A stretch of 64,000 nucleotides of DNA. Source: Nitrospira sp. Ga0074138. Lineage in GTDB: Bacteria; Nitrospirota; Nitrospiria; Nitrospirales; Nitrospiraceae. A program made the position numbers and the translations under genes. Below the pieces are notes generated by a model. It made no database searches. It was not told the DNA's origin and worked only from the letters and a program-made list of their open reading frames with translations. The DNA lies in assembly GCA_001464735.1 (NCBI GenBank), contig LNDU01000039.1, positions 159,280-223,279 of the forward strand, given 5' to 3'. The first letter of the stretch is position 1. Every line of letters starts with the position of its first letter. This document shows positions 8,410-17,584 of this stretch, in pieces.

Positions 8410-10301
8410 AACAATCAGCCGCGAAACTCTTCCATTCCCTCTCGAGACGATTTGGAGATCGGGTACTCAGGTACCGGTCGATTCTCGTTATTGGTGTGGA
8501 ACTGCTGTTGATTTTCGCAGCGAACCTGACTGCCTTTGCGCTGCGATTCGATGCGGATGCTCCTCCCGAGTATCGGAGGATCATGTGGGATTTTATGCCT
8601 GCCGTGCTGCTGTTGTACGGTGCCGGTTTGTGGTTGTTCGGGATTCAGCGAGGGCTCTGGAGATATGTCGATCTTCGCGATCTCTGGAGGATTCTACTAG
8701 CCGCATTGAGCAGCTCTGCGGTGTTTTATGGGGTGATCCATCAACTTGGCGGCGTGACGCAGTATCCTCGATCCCTGATCATCCTGACGGGGCTGTTGAC
8801 GGCACTGTATTTGGCAGGGATCCGATTGGCTGTGCGGGGATTCCGGGAGTGGATTCAGATATTTGATCCGGGCGCGCGCCGGGTTTTGATCGTTGGCGCA
8901 GGACATGCGGGTGAGCTGTTAGTCAGGGACATGTTGTACGATGCGAATTATCGCTGCTGCCCGGTGGGGTTCGTCGACGATGATCCGATCAAGCGCAAGA
9001 TGAACATTCATGGGATTCCTGTTGTGGGAGTCATTTCGGATATCAAGAAGGCCGCCGAACGGCTGAAGGTCGACGAGATCATCGTGGCCATTCCTTCCGG
9101 CTCCACAACCGTGAAGCAAAAGATTCTTGCTGCGTCAGAAGGTTGTTCAGTGCCGATCAAGACATTACCCGATGTCAAACAATTACTCGGTGATCCCGTC
9201 TCGCTGCAGCACGTGAGGCCGATGAGTCTGGAAGATTTGTTGCAGCGTGAACCGATCCAGACGGATCGCCAGAAACTCCACCCTTTCGTCGCCGGAAAGA
9301 AGCTGCTCGTGACCGGGGCCGGAGGTTCGATCGGATCGGAACTATGCCGGCAGATCGCACAGTGCAATCCCCACTCGCTCGTCTTGTTCGAACGGTATGA
9401 AAATGCTCTTCATTCGCTCATGCTGGAGTTGAAGGAAGCGTTCCCAGCCGTCACGATCTTCCCTGTCATTGGAGATGTCACTGTTCCCGACCGCGTGTCG
9501 GAAGTGTTCCAACGGGCTAGACCCGATATCGTGTTTCATGCCGCGGCACACAAGCATGTTCCACTGATGGAATTGAATCCGAAGGAGGCGATTCGCAACA
9601 ATGTTCTAGGGACTCGTGTGGTCGCTGAAGCCGCGTTGAAAATAGGCGTGGATCGATTTGTCTTGATTTCCACGGATAAGGCTGTGAATCCATCGAGCAT
9701 TATGGGAGCGACCAAGCGGATTGCCGAGCATGTGATGCAGGAGTTGAATCGAACAGGCCTGACCAAGTTTACGGTCGTGCGGTTTGGAAATGTGTTGGGA
9801 AGCAACGGGAGTGTGGTGCCGCTGTTCTCCGAACAAATCCATAAGGGGGGTCCGGTGACCGTGACTCATCCGGAGATCAAGCGATTTTTCATGACCATTC
9901 CAGAGGCGGTGCAGTTGGTTTTACAGGCGAGTGTGATGGGGCAGGGTGGAGAGGTGTTCGTGCTCGATATGGGGGAACAAATCAAAGTTGTCGATTTGGC
10001 GAGAAATATGATCGTACTGGCCGGTCTGGTTCCGGACAAGGACATTCAGATCGTGTTTACCGGTCTGCGGCCGGGAGAGAAGTTGTACGAAGAACTGTTT
10101 GAGGACGGCATGCAAGTCGAGCCGACGACCCATCGCAAGATCCAGCGAGCTCTGGGGACTCCTGTGCCGGTTGGCGAACTGGACGAATGGGTAGAGTCAT
10201 TGCCGACGATTCTCCCTACAAGCGACGAAGAAGAACTGCTTCGAGATCTCAAGCGACTTGTGCCCAGTTTTCAGCCGAGCCTCTCTCAGGGCGTTTCGTA
10301 G
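8406..10301 (+). CDS. wbpM: Membrane nucleotide-sugar 4,6-dehydratase (WbpM/CapD/PglF type)
   Basis: A 631-residue protein with about four N-terminal membrane segments, a first Rossmann domain (VLIVGAGHAGELLVRDM, around residue 160) and a C-terminal SDR dehydratase domain with the NAD loop GAGGSIGSELCRQIA near residue 305. The catalytic region STDKAVNPSSIMGATKRIAE has Met in place of the usual SDR Tyr, as in WbpM-type enzymes. These convert UDP-GlcNAc to its 4-keto-6-deoxy form, the precursor of QuiNAc, FucNAc and bacillosamine sugars. This fits the epimerase and WbpL-type gene upstream. It overlaps the preceding gene by ATGA and ends the first run of coupled genes. Confidence 0.88.
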   Translation: MKQSAAKLFHSLSRRFGDRVLRYRSILVIGVELLLIFAANLTAFALRFDADAPPEYRRIMWDFMPAVLLLYGAGLWLFGIQRGLWRYVDLRDLWRILLAALSSSAVFYGVIHQLGGVTQYPRSLIILTGLLTALYLAGIRLAVRGFREWIQIFDPGARRVLIVGAGHAGELLVRDMLYDANYRCCPVGFVDDDPIKRKMNIHGIPVVGVISDIKKAAERLKVDEIIVAIPSGSTTVKQKILAASEGCSVPIKTLPDVKQLLGDPVSLQHVRPMSLEDLLQREPIQTDRQKLHPFVAGKKLLVTGAGGSIGSELCRQIAQCNPHSLVLFERYENALHSLMLELKEAFPAVTIFPVIGDVTVPDRVSEVFQRARPDIVFHAAAHKHVPLMELNPKEAIRNNVLGTRVVAEAALKIGVDRFVLISTDKAVNPSSIMGATKRIAEHVMQELNRTGLTKFTVVRFGNVLGSNGSVVPLFSEQIHKGGPVTVTHPEIKRFFMTIPEAVQLVLQASVMGQGGEVFVLDMGEQIKVVDLARNMIVLAGLVPDKDIQIVFTGLRPGEKLYEELFEDGMQVEPTTHRKIQRALGTPVPVGELDEWVESLPTILPTSDEEELLRDLKRLVPSFQPSLSQGVS

Positions 10302-10417
10302 TTTTTACATATCAAGTGCCGATTCTCCCCCTTCGTGGTAACGTCAAGCCCTACAGTTCTAACCGATGGCAACCGATAAGAACAATAGGGAACCATTTAT
10401 AACAGGAAGGTAGAGCC

Positions 10418-11158
10418 GTGAAAGGCGTTGTGCTGGCGGGTGGGCTGGGGACGAGGTTGTTGCCGCTCACCAAGGTCACAAACAAGCACCTGCTTCCGGT
10501 GTATAACCGGCCGATGATCTATTATCCGATTCAAACGTTGGTCGATGCGGATGTGACGGAAATTATGTTGGTGACAGGAGGGAGCAACGCGGGTGACTTT
10601 TTACGATTGCTTGGGAATGGGAAAGAATTCGGACTCAAGCATCTCAACTATACCTATCAGGAGGGTGAAGGAGGCATCGCCGACGCGCTTCGGTTGGCTG
10701 AACACTTTGCCGATGGGGAGTCCATCTGCGTGGTATTGGGCGATAACATCATTCAAGGAAGCGTCGCCAAAGCAGCGGATCATTTTCGACGTCAGCAAAA
10801 AGGGGCCAAAATCCTCCTCAAAGAAGTGAAGGACCCGCAACGGTTCGGTGTGCCGGTTTTGGACGGAGACCGTGTCGTAAAGATTGAAGAGAAGCCGTTC
10901 CATCCTCGATCGCCGTATGCCGTCACGGGCATTTACTTTTATGATCCGCAAGTGTTCGGGTTCATCCGATCACTCAAACCGTCAGCTAGGGGGGAACTGG
11001 AGATTACCGATGTCAACAACGCCTACATCAAGGCCGGAATGCTGACATGGGATCTGCTTGAGGGGTGGTGGACGGATGCCGGCACCATCGAGTCTCTCTA
11101 TCTGGCCAATCAGTTGGTTGGCCAAAGCGGCGCCAATAATCTTACTGTAGCGGCGTAG
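10418..11158 (+). CDS. rmlA: Glucose-1-phosphate thymidylyltransferase, short form
   Basis: A 246-residue nucleotidyltransferase starting at GTG 10418 behind a good ribosome site (aggaagg, 10403-10409). It has the signature LAGGLGTRLLPLTK and the active-site segments PVYNRPMIYYPI, GDNII and EKPFHPRSPYAVTGIYFYD. It would join glucose-1-phosphate to dTTP as the first step of dTDP-rhamnose synthesis, consistent with rmlB and rmlD directly after. It is about 45 residues shorter than classical RmlA (about 290), lacking the C-terminal part involved in dTDP-rhamnose feedback in the long enzymes; short forms occur in many bacteria. The stop is immediately followed by the rmlB ATG. Confidence 0.85.
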   Translation: MKGVVLAGGLGTRLLPLTKVTNKHLLPVYNRPMIYYPIQTLVDADVTEIMLVTGGSNAGDFLRLLGNGKEFGLKHLNYTYQEGEGGIADALRLAEHFADGESICVVLGDNIIQGSVAKAADHFRRQQKGAKILLKEVKDPQRFGVPVLDGDRVVKIEEKPFHPRSPYAVTGIYFYDPQVFGFIRSLKPSARGELEITDVNNAYIKAGMLTWDLLEGWWTDAGTIESLYLANQLVGQSGANNLTVAA

Positions 11159-12175
11159 ATGCGTATTCTCGTCACCGGCGGAGCCGGTTTTATCGGTTCT
11201 CACCTTGTCCGACGTCTGCTGGCTTCCGCACAGCACCAGGTCGTCAACCTCGATGCTCTCTGCTATTCGGGGAATCTGGCCAATCTGGACACGTTAAGCC
11301 GACATCCTGGGTATGCGTTCGTTCATGGCGACATCTGCGATGGGTCGTTGGTTTCATCCGTGCTTCGCAAACATCGAATCGAAGGTATCATCAATTGTGC
11401 CGCGGAGACGCATGTTGACCGTTCGATTCTTGACCCGGGATGCTTTGCACGCACTGATGTGGTGGGCACGGGCGTGTTGCTTGAAAAGGGGCGACGTGCT
11501 GGTGTGAAACGGTTTCTTCAAGTCAGCACGGACGAGGTGTACGGCAGTGTTGAGTCTGGATTGTCGACGGAAGATGACCGGGTGGAGCCACGTAGCCCCT
11601 ACTCGGCTAGTAAAGCAGGAGGCGATTTCCTCGTGCTGAGTTATTGGACTACCTATCAGTTTCCAGTGGTGGTGACGAGGGGCAGCAATACCTATGGTCC
11701 CAATCAGTATCCGGAGAAATTCATTCCACTCTTTGTAACGAATGCCATCGATGATCAGCTGTTACCGTTGTACGGCGACGGTATATATCGTCGCGATTGG
11801 CTTGCCGTTGAAGACCACTGTGCCGGGATCGTGCAAGCTTTTTTTCAGGGAGAAGCAGGGAATGTGTACAATATTGGTGGGGGAAACGAGCGCGAAAACA
11901 TTGTGGTCGCCGAGGAGATTCTCTCGTATCTCGGCAAGCCGAAGAGCCTGATTCGCTTCGTACTAGACCGGCCTGGTCATGACCGTCGGTATGCAGTTGA
12001 TAGCGAGAAGCTCCGTCGTCTGGGATGGCGCCCTGTCGTACCGTTTGAAGAAGGGCTGCGCGCGACCATTCAATGGTATCAAGAACATGAGTCCTGGTGG
12101 CGCCCCATCAAGTCCGGAGAGTTCCGGAAGTATTATGAGCAGATGTACGGCCAACGGTTACAGCAAGCTAGCTGA
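11159..12175 (+). CDS. rmlB: dTDP-glucose 4,6-dehydratase
   Basis: A 338-residue extended SDR making dTDP-4-keto-6-deoxyglucose. It begins MRILVTGGAGFIGSHLVRRL (NAD loop), has AAETHVDRSI, the catalytic STDEVYGS segment and SPYSASKAGGDFL (YxxxK near residue 148), then TRGSNTYGPNQYPEKFIPLF, all typical of RmlB. The start follows the rmlA stop with no gap, so the two are co-translated. Length is normal for the family. Confidence 0.93.
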   Translation: MRILVTGGAGFIGSHLVRRLLASAQHQVVNLDALCYSGNLANLDTLSRHPGYAFVHGDICDGSLVSSVLRKHRIEGIINCAAETHVDRSILDPGCFARTDVVGTGVLLEKGRRAGVKRFLQVSTDEVYGSVESGLSTEDDRVEPRSPYSASKAGGDFLVLSYWTTYQFPVVVTRGSNTYGPNQYPEKFIPLFVTNAIDDQLLPLYGDGIYRRDWLAVEDHCAGIVQAFFQGEAGNVYNIGGGNERENIVVAEEILSYLGKPKSLIRFVLDRPGHDRRYAVDSEKLRRLGWRPVVPFEEGLRATIQWYQEHESWWRPIKSGEFRKYYEQMYGQRLQQAS

Positions 12176-12259
12176 GATGACAATTCTCATTGAGTAGCCG
12201 CGAGTAACATTGCGGAAAGTTTTATCTGCAGGCTCGTCTCAACCGAGTTTACGACCGAT

Positions 12260-13114
12260 ATGAGAGTTCTTCTCACTGGGGCCAATGGGCAACTGGGCCG
12301 CGCCCTTTGCGAGGTGTTCGGAAACGAAACAGTTATACCCAAAGACTTACCGGATTTTGATCTCACGCGTTCGAGTGTGGAAGAAGAGATTGTCGGATCT
12401 GCCCCTGACCTGATTATCCATGCGGGGGCCTACACCGATGTCGATGGGGCTGAGCGAGAGTCGGACCTCGCGTTGGCGGTAAATGCCAAGGGGACCGAGC
12501 AGATTGCTCGTGCCGCTGTTCGGCTTGGAGCCCGCCTCATCTATATTTCTACCGATTATGTGTTCGATGGGACGCAGCGGATACCGTATCGCGAGAACGA
12601 TATCCCTCGCCCGATCAACCGATATGGATTTTCGAAATGGAAAGGAGAGCAGGTTGTTCTGGCGTCAGGCGCCAGGGCGCTCATCATCCGGACCGCCTGG
12701 CTCTATGGGACGGTCGGCAAGAATTTTGTGAAGTCGATCATACGAGCTGCACAGCGCGAGCCAATCCTGAAGGTCGTGGATGATCAAACTGGTTGCCCTA
12801 CGTATGCCGAAGACCTTGCTGCTGCCGTTGCCTCGCTGGTCCGAAAGGATGTGGAAGGGATGATCCACGTCACCAATCGCGGACAGTGCACATGGTATGA
12901 GTTTGCACAGGCTATCATTCGTGAAATGGAGTTCTGCTGTTCTGTCATGCCGATCACGACGGAGCAAGCAGGACGTCTTGCCAAGCGGCCGTCATATTCA
13001 GTCTTGAGTCCAGACCGGTTGGCCTCTCTGGGTCTTGCGTTGCCTGAATGGAGGCAGGCATTGGCACGATTTGCCAAAGTCGCCCGCATGCCGCTTGGTT
13101 ATTCTCACGAGTGA
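12260..13114 (+). CDS. rmlD: dTDP-4-dehydrorhamnose reductase
   Basis: A 284-residue SDR of the RmlD type: NAD(P) loop GANGQLGRALCEVF, the segment LIIHAGAYTDVDGAERE, STDYVFDG, and the catalytic Tyr/Lys in NRYGFSKWKGEQ near residue 121. It reduces dTDP-4-keto-rhamnose to dTDP-L-rhamnose. The 84-nt gap after rmlB contains no rmlC, and no dTDP-4-dehydrorhamnose 3,5-epimerase was found anywhere in the window, so that step must be encoded elsewhere if L-rhamnose is made. Confidence 0.92.
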   Translation: MRVLLTGANGQLGRALCEVFGNETVIPKDLPDFDLTRSSVEEEIVGSAPDLIIHAGAYTDVDGAERESDLALAVNAKGTEQIARAAVRLGARLIYISTDYVFDGTQRIPYRENDIPRPINRYGFSKWKGEQVVLASGARALIIRTAWLYGTVGKNFVKSIIRAAQREPILKVVDDQTGCPTYAEDLAAAVASLVRKDVEGMIHVTNRGQCTWYEFAQAIIREMEFCCSVMPITTEQAGRLAKRPSYSVLSPDRLASLGLALPEWRQALARFAKVARMPLGYSHE

Positions 13115-13216
13115 GCTGTGCTCCTCTTGGTCAAAAGCCTTTTCAATCGTTCTGAGACTCGTTAAGATGATAGTAGTCGATTCTTACCGGGTCGTAGCTC
13201 TTCTTGTGATAAGCAC

Positions 13217-13753
13217 GTGAAACTGAAAAATCAGGAAAAACCTGCGAGAAGCCTCTTGCAGGATATCCGTCTATTCGCCACGGATGTGGACGGGGTTCTT
13301 ACCGATGCCGGTATGTACTATTCCGAGTCGGGTGATGAATGGAAGAAGTTCAACACCCGCGATGGAATGGGGATTAAACTGCTGCAGAAGGCTGGTCTCA
13401 TCACGGCAATTGTGACGCAGGAGCGAACCAGGTTGGTCGCTCGCCGGGCAGAAAAACTCGCAATTCCAGAACTTCATCAAGGAGTGATGGACAAGTTGTC
13501 GGTGATCCGAGACATGGCCATACGACATGGTCTCTCACTCCGACAAGTCGCGTATATCGGCGACGATGTCAACGATATCGAAGCCTTGAAGGCGGTGGGA
13601 CTGTCAGCAACTCCAGCGGATGGGCTTCCGCAAGTCTTGAAGGTCGTCGACTATGTTTGTCGGCAGAAGGGCGGAGAGGGGGCGGTCAGAGAGCTGGCTG
13701 AAATGATCCTTCGGTCTCGTATTGAAGCGAAAGCCGTGAAGCAGAAGCGGTAA
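13217..13753 (+). CDS. kdsC: KdsC-type HAD phosphatase (KDO-8-phosphate phosphatase)
   Basis: A 178-residue single-domain HAD hydrolase starting at GTG 13217. It has the nucleophile motif FATDVDGVLTD (Asp23/Asp25), the KFNTRDGMGIKLL segment that defines the KdsC subfamily, and the metal motif YIGDDVNDIEAL. The C-terminal QKGGEGAVRELAEMIL is also KdsC-like. It would remove phosphate from KDO-8-phosphate during lipopolysaccharide inner-core synthesis. KdsA and KdsB genes are not in the window; a 2-keto-3-deoxynonulosonate phosphatase role is the main alternative. The ribosome site is weak. Confidence 0.8.
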   Translation: MKLKNQEKPARSLLQDIRLFATDVDGVLTDAGMYYSESGDEWKKFNTRDGMGIKLLQKAGLITAIVTQERTRLVARRAEKLAIPELHQGVMDKLSVIRDMAIRHGLSLRQVAYIGDDVNDIEALKAVGLSATPADGLPQVLKVVDYVCRQKGGEGAVRELAEMILRSRIEAKAVKQKR

Positions 13754-13762
13754 GGGAGAACA

Positions 13763-15211
13763 ATGGTACGAACAAGCGCACTGTATCCGGTCATCATGGC
13801 GGGAGGAAGCGGGACCAGATTTTGGCCGTTGAGCCGCCACTTGTTTCCCAAGCAGCTCTTGCGGATTGGCGGGGAGCACACGCTGATTCAGCAGACGATG
13901 CGACGTGTCCTCGGTTGCGCGCCAGCCGCCAACGTGCTTATTTCAACGAATGCGGCGCAGGCTGATCTCATCCGTGGGCAACTGATGGATTGGAAAGATG
14001 AGCTGACGAATGGATTTCTGCTTGAGCCGGAAGGACGAAACACCGCTCCTGCCATCGCCTTAGCTGCCATAGAAGTACTGGCCCGCGATCCGGATGGCCT
14101 TATGTTGGTGGTCCCTGCTGACCATGTGGTGACGGGACAGCGCGACTTTGAAGCCGCGGTTCAATTAGCCTCACAATTGGCTGTGGAGCGGTACTTGGTG
14201 ACGTTCGGGATCAAGCCGATCCGACCCGAAACCGGGTACGGCTATATCAAGCCGAACAACAAGATGCTCCTCGGTAAGCAGGGAAAATTACGTGGATACC
14301 GTGTCCAAAAATTCGTGGAGAAACCCAACGCGACGAAGGCGGCCCAGTACCTCAAGGCAGGGCAGTATTTTTGGAATAGCGGCATGTTTGTCTGGCGTGC
14401 CGCGACGATTGTGGAAGAGATCCGCCGGCATCAGCCGGCCATTGCGACCGCGATGGATCGAATCGGGGAGCTGAAAGTGACCGGGGCATCCACACAGGTG
14501 ATTGATGACGTCTATCGCGCGATCAAGCCGGTTTCAATCGACAACGGTGTAATGGAGCAGTCCTCGAAGGCGGCCGTGGTGCCGGTGATGTTTAAATGGT
14601 CAGATGTCGGGAGCTGGGGCAGTCTGGACGAAGTGGCGGAGAAGAATAAGGCCGGCAATGTGGTGATCGGACGAGTGGTTGATCTGGAGAGTACGCGCTC
14701 GATCGTCTATGCGGATCGGCGTGTCGTCGCAACGATCGGGTTACAAGATATGGTGGTGGTAGATACCCCCGATGCGACGTTGGTGTGCCCCAAAGCGCGG
14801 GCGCAGGATGTGAAGAAGATCGTCGATATTCTGAAGCAGCAGCAAGCCCCTGAACATTTGGAACACCTGACGGTTCAGCGGCCTTGGGGATCGTACACCG
14901 TGTTGGAAGAGGGGCCTGGGTTCAAAGTGAAACGCGTCACGGTAAATCCCGGAGGCCGTCTTTCGCTCCAACTCCATCGCCAACGCAGTGAGCACTGGGT
15001 TGTGATAGCTGGTACAGCGCGTGTCACGAGAGGAGAAGAAATCTTTGATTTGCAGGTTGGACAAAGTACTGCGATTCCGATGAAGACACAGCATCGACTA
15101 GAAAATCCTGGGAAAGAGATCGTGCATATCATCGAAGTACAGAACGGACCGTATCTCGGTGAGGATGATATTGTGCGGTTTAAGGATGATTACGGACGTG
15201 CGAAAAGCTGA
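13763..15211 (+). CDS. manC: Mannose-1-phosphate guanylyltransferase / mannose-6-phosphate isomerase (type II)
   Basis: A 482-residue bifunctional enzyme. The N-terminal GDP-mannose pyrophosphorylase domain has PVIMAGGSGTRFWPLSRHLF, PADHVV and FVEKPN. From about residue 370 a cupin isomerase domain follows (RPWGSYTVLEEGPGFKVKRV, then SLQLHRQRSEHWVVIAGTA with its metal-binding residues). It makes GDP-mannose from fructose-6-phosphate together with the phosphomannomutase encoded next. It starts 10 nt after kdsC behind a purine-rich site (gggagaaca). Confidence 0.93.
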   Translation: MVRTSALYPVIMAGGSGTRFWPLSRHLFPKQLLRIGGEHTLIQQTMRRVLGCAPAANVLISTNAAQADLIRGQLMDWKDELTNGFLLEPEGRNTAPAIALAAIEVLARDPDGLMLVVPADHVVTGQRDFEAAVQLASQLAVERYLVTFGIKPIRPETGYGYIKPNNKMLLGKQGKLRGYRVQKFVEKPNATKAAQYLKAGQYFWNSGMFVWRAATIVEEIRRHQPAIATAMDRIGELKVTGASTQVIDDVYRAIKPVSIDNGVMEQSSKAAVVPVMFKWSDVGSWGSLDEVAEKNKAGNVVIGRVVDLESTRSIVYADRRVVATIGLQDMVVVDTPDATLVCPKARAQDVKKIVDILKQQQAPEHLEHLTVQRPWGSYTVLEEGPGFKVKRVTVNPGGRLSLQLHRQRSEHWVVIAGTARVTRGEEIFDLQVGQSTAIPMKTQHRLENPGKEIVHIIEVQNGPYLGEDDIVRFKDDYGRAKS

Positions 15212-15304
15212 ACGGAAAAAGTCATACGGTCACTCCCAATAGACCTTCAACTTTACGACTTTCAGACTTGAAGACTGTGCAACAAGAGGACTGAACGAGG
15301 AACT

Positions 15305-16705
15305 ATGGGTTTGTTTCGCGAATACGATCTGAGAGGAATTGTCGGCAGCGAATTGACCGAGGATCTGGCTGAGCGGGTGGGCCGGGCCTACGCCACGTAC
15401 GGTGTGAAGCGTGGAGTGAAGACGATCAGCCTGGGGCGTGATGGGCGGCTCAGTTCTCCGTCCTTGCACAAGGCGCTACTCAAGGGACTGCTCGCGGGTG
15501 GACTCGATGTAGTCGATATCGGGATTTGCACCTCACCACTCGTGTATTTTTCTTTGTTCACGCTGCCGGTCGGCGGCGGTATCATGATCACCGGAAGCCA
15601 CAATGCGGCGGAGTATAACGGCTTTAAGATCTGTGTCGGCAAGTCAGCCATTCATGGAGAGGAAATTCAGGAACTTCGAAGGGTGATGGAAGCAGGGGTA
15701 TTCGTATCGGGGAACGGCCGTCTCTCCGAGCATCCGATTATTCCCGACTATCTGGCGTACCTCCAGAAAAGCTTCTCTCATGTCCACGCAAACCGGCTGC
15801 ATGTCGTGATCGATAGTGGAAACGGCGCAGCGTCTCTGATTGCTAAACAAGCTCTTGAATTGCTGGGTTGCAAAGTGACCGGGTTGTATTGCGATCTTGA
15901 CGGACGCTTTCCTAACCATCATCCGGATCCTACGGTGCTTGAAAATCTCGCCGATCTCATGCAGGCCGTGAAAAGTCACCGGGCTGACGTAGGGATCGGA
16001 TATGACGGGGATGCGGACCGAATCGGGGCGATTGATGAGCAGGGGGAGGTGCTGTGGGGTGACCGTTTGTTAGTCATCTACTCGCGAGAGATCCTGGCGA
16101 CAAAACCAGGCAGTACGATTATTTCTGAGGTCAAGGCGTCGCAAAGTCTCTATGACGATATTGCCAAGCGAGGCGGACGTGGGATCATGTGGAAGACTGG
16201 CCATTCGCTGATCAAGGCAAAGATGAAAGAGGAATCGGCGGTATTGGCCGGTGAAATGTCCGGACACATGTTCTTCGCGGATCGATATTTTGGGTACGAC
16301 GATGCGGTCTATGCGTCTTGTCGGCTTATTGAAATCCTGGCGAAGACCCAACATCCGCTTTCAACGTTAGTTGCCGACTTACCCAAAACGGTGGTGACCC
16401 CTGAGATACGGGTGGACCTTCCTGATACGGTCAAATTCAACGTCGTGGAGCGGGTTCGCCTGAGATTCTCGGAGTATTTGCAGAGCAAGCAAGGCCTTGG
16501 GCCGAGCAAACTGGTGCTGCGAGACCTCATTACGATCGACGGTGTCCGTGGGTTGTTTGATGATGGATGGGGGCTCATCCGTGCCTCCAACACGCAGCCA
16601 GCCTTGGTGCTCAGATTTGAGGCGACGTCCTCTGCACAGCTTACCCTCATTCGAGCGATCGTCGAGGAGGAGCTCCTGGAGGCGAAACGAGCGGTCGGGT
16701 GTTAA
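15305..16705 (+). CDS. manB: Phosphomannomutase/phosphoglucomutase (AlgC/ManB type)
   Basis: A 466-residue alpha-D-phosphohexomutase with the four expected domains: N-terminal FREYDLRGIVG, the phosphoserine loop MITGSHNAAEYNGFKI, the metal loop GYDGDADRIGAID, the sugar loop AGEMSGHMFFADRYFGYDDA, and a C-terminal phosphate-binding segment with RASNTQPALVLRFEA. It interconverts 6- and 1-phosphates of mannose and usually glucose, feeding both ManC and RmlA in this locus. The phosphoserine loop reads TGSHNA rather than the commoner TASHNP, a mild variant. ribosome site gaggaact precedes the ATG. Confidence 0.9.
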   Translation: MGLFREYDLRGIVGSELTEDLAERVGRAYATYGVKRGVKTISLGRDGRLSSPSLHKALLKGLLAGGLDVVDIGICTSPLVYFSLFTLPVGGGIMITGSHNAAEYNGFKICVGKSAIHGEEIQELRRVMEAGVFVSGNGRLSEHPIIPDYLAYLQKSFSHVHANRLHVVIDSGNGAASLIAKQALELLGCKVTGLYCDLDGRFPNHHPDPTVLENLADLMQAVKSHRADVGIGYDGDADRIGAIDEQGEVLWGDRLLVIYSREILATKPGSTIISEVKASQSLYDDIAKRGGRGIMWKTGHSLIKAKMKEESAVLAGEMSGHMFFADRYFGYDDAVYASCRLIEILAKTQHPLSTLVADLPKTVVTPEIRVDLPDTVKFNVVERVRLRFSEYLQSKQGLGPSKLVLRDLITIDGVRGLFDDGWGLIRASNTQPALVLRFEATSSAQLTLIRAIVEEELLEAKRAVGC

Positions 16706-17535
16706 TGGCTGCCACGGCCTGGCCCGATCGAATTCCCGGTGTCTCCCACATGTGCCGCTATGCTTCGATTGTCGTTCCCTTGTTGCTCCTGTTCTTACCT
16801 GCTGGTTCAGTTGAAGCTTACGCTCAAGGCGAACTCAAGCGTCCTTTTCAGGTCGGCGAACGGCTGACCTATGAGGTGTCCTGGCTCAATATGACAGCTG
16901 CGATTGCCGTCATGGAAGTCACTCAGATGGAGGGACCGAACGATCGACTGGTTGCCAAGTTGGTGGGAACGGCGCACTCGACACCGATCATCACGAAGTT
17001 CTTTCCGGTGGATAATCGAGTGGAATCGGAGCTGGATCTGGAGACACTGGCTCCGGATCATATGACCTTCCGTCGGCGCGAAGGGAGAAAAAAAGAAGAT
17101 ATCGAGTATGTCTTCCATCAAAAAGAAGGCATGGTCACGGCTGTCAGAGGAGGTGCGACGGAATCGCTTCCTATCCCAGCCGGGACACAGGACATCATCT
17201 CATGCTTGTACTATACGCGGACGGTCTTGCCACCAAATCCGGGGACTTCACTAAAAATGAACGTGTACCACGATAAGAAGAATCGCCCGGTCGAAGTTCT
17301 TGTCGAGGCGATCGAGACCATTGAAGGGGTCTGGGGAAAGGCGGAGACGGTTCGGGTACTGGTGATCATGCCGTTCCATGGGCTGTTCATGAATCAGGGG
17401 AACATCCGCGTGTGGGTTACCAACGATGACAGGAAGACTCCTCTTCGGATGAAGGCGAAGGTCGTGCTCGGGTCCATTGTGGCTGATTTGGTAGACGGCT
17501 TTCCGGAAACCGCTTCTCCGAAGCAAGACTATTGA
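16705..17535 (+). CDS. DUF3108 periplasmic protein
   Basis: About 276 residues. The ATG at 16705 overlaps the last base of the preceding stop; the ATG at 16750 may be the true start because it opens a clean signal peptide (MCRYASIVVPLLLLFLPAG, cleavage probably after EAYA). The mature part, starting FQVGERLTYEVSWLNMTAA, matches the DUF3108 family, secreted proteins of unknown function predicted to form a beta-rich barrel or clasp. It follows the polysaccharide genes directly; whether it works with them is unknown. Confidence 0.8.
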   Translation: MAATAWPDRIPGVSHMCRYASIVVPLLLLFLPAGSVEAYAQGELKRPFQVGERLTYEVSWLNMTAAIAVMEVTQMEGPNDRLVAKLVGTAHSTPIITKFFPVDNRVESELDLETLAPDHMTFRRREGRKKEDIEYVFHQKEGMVTAVRGGATESLPIPAGTQDIISCLYYTRTVLPPNPGTSLKMNVYHDKKNRPVEVLVEAIETIEGVWGKAETVRVLVIMPFHGLFMNQGNIRVWVTNDDRKTPLRMKAKVVLGSIVADLVDGFPETASPKQDY

Positions 17536-17584
17536 ACATCGATTGTTGTTCGCACGGGTCAAACCCGCTATACTGACCGCCATT

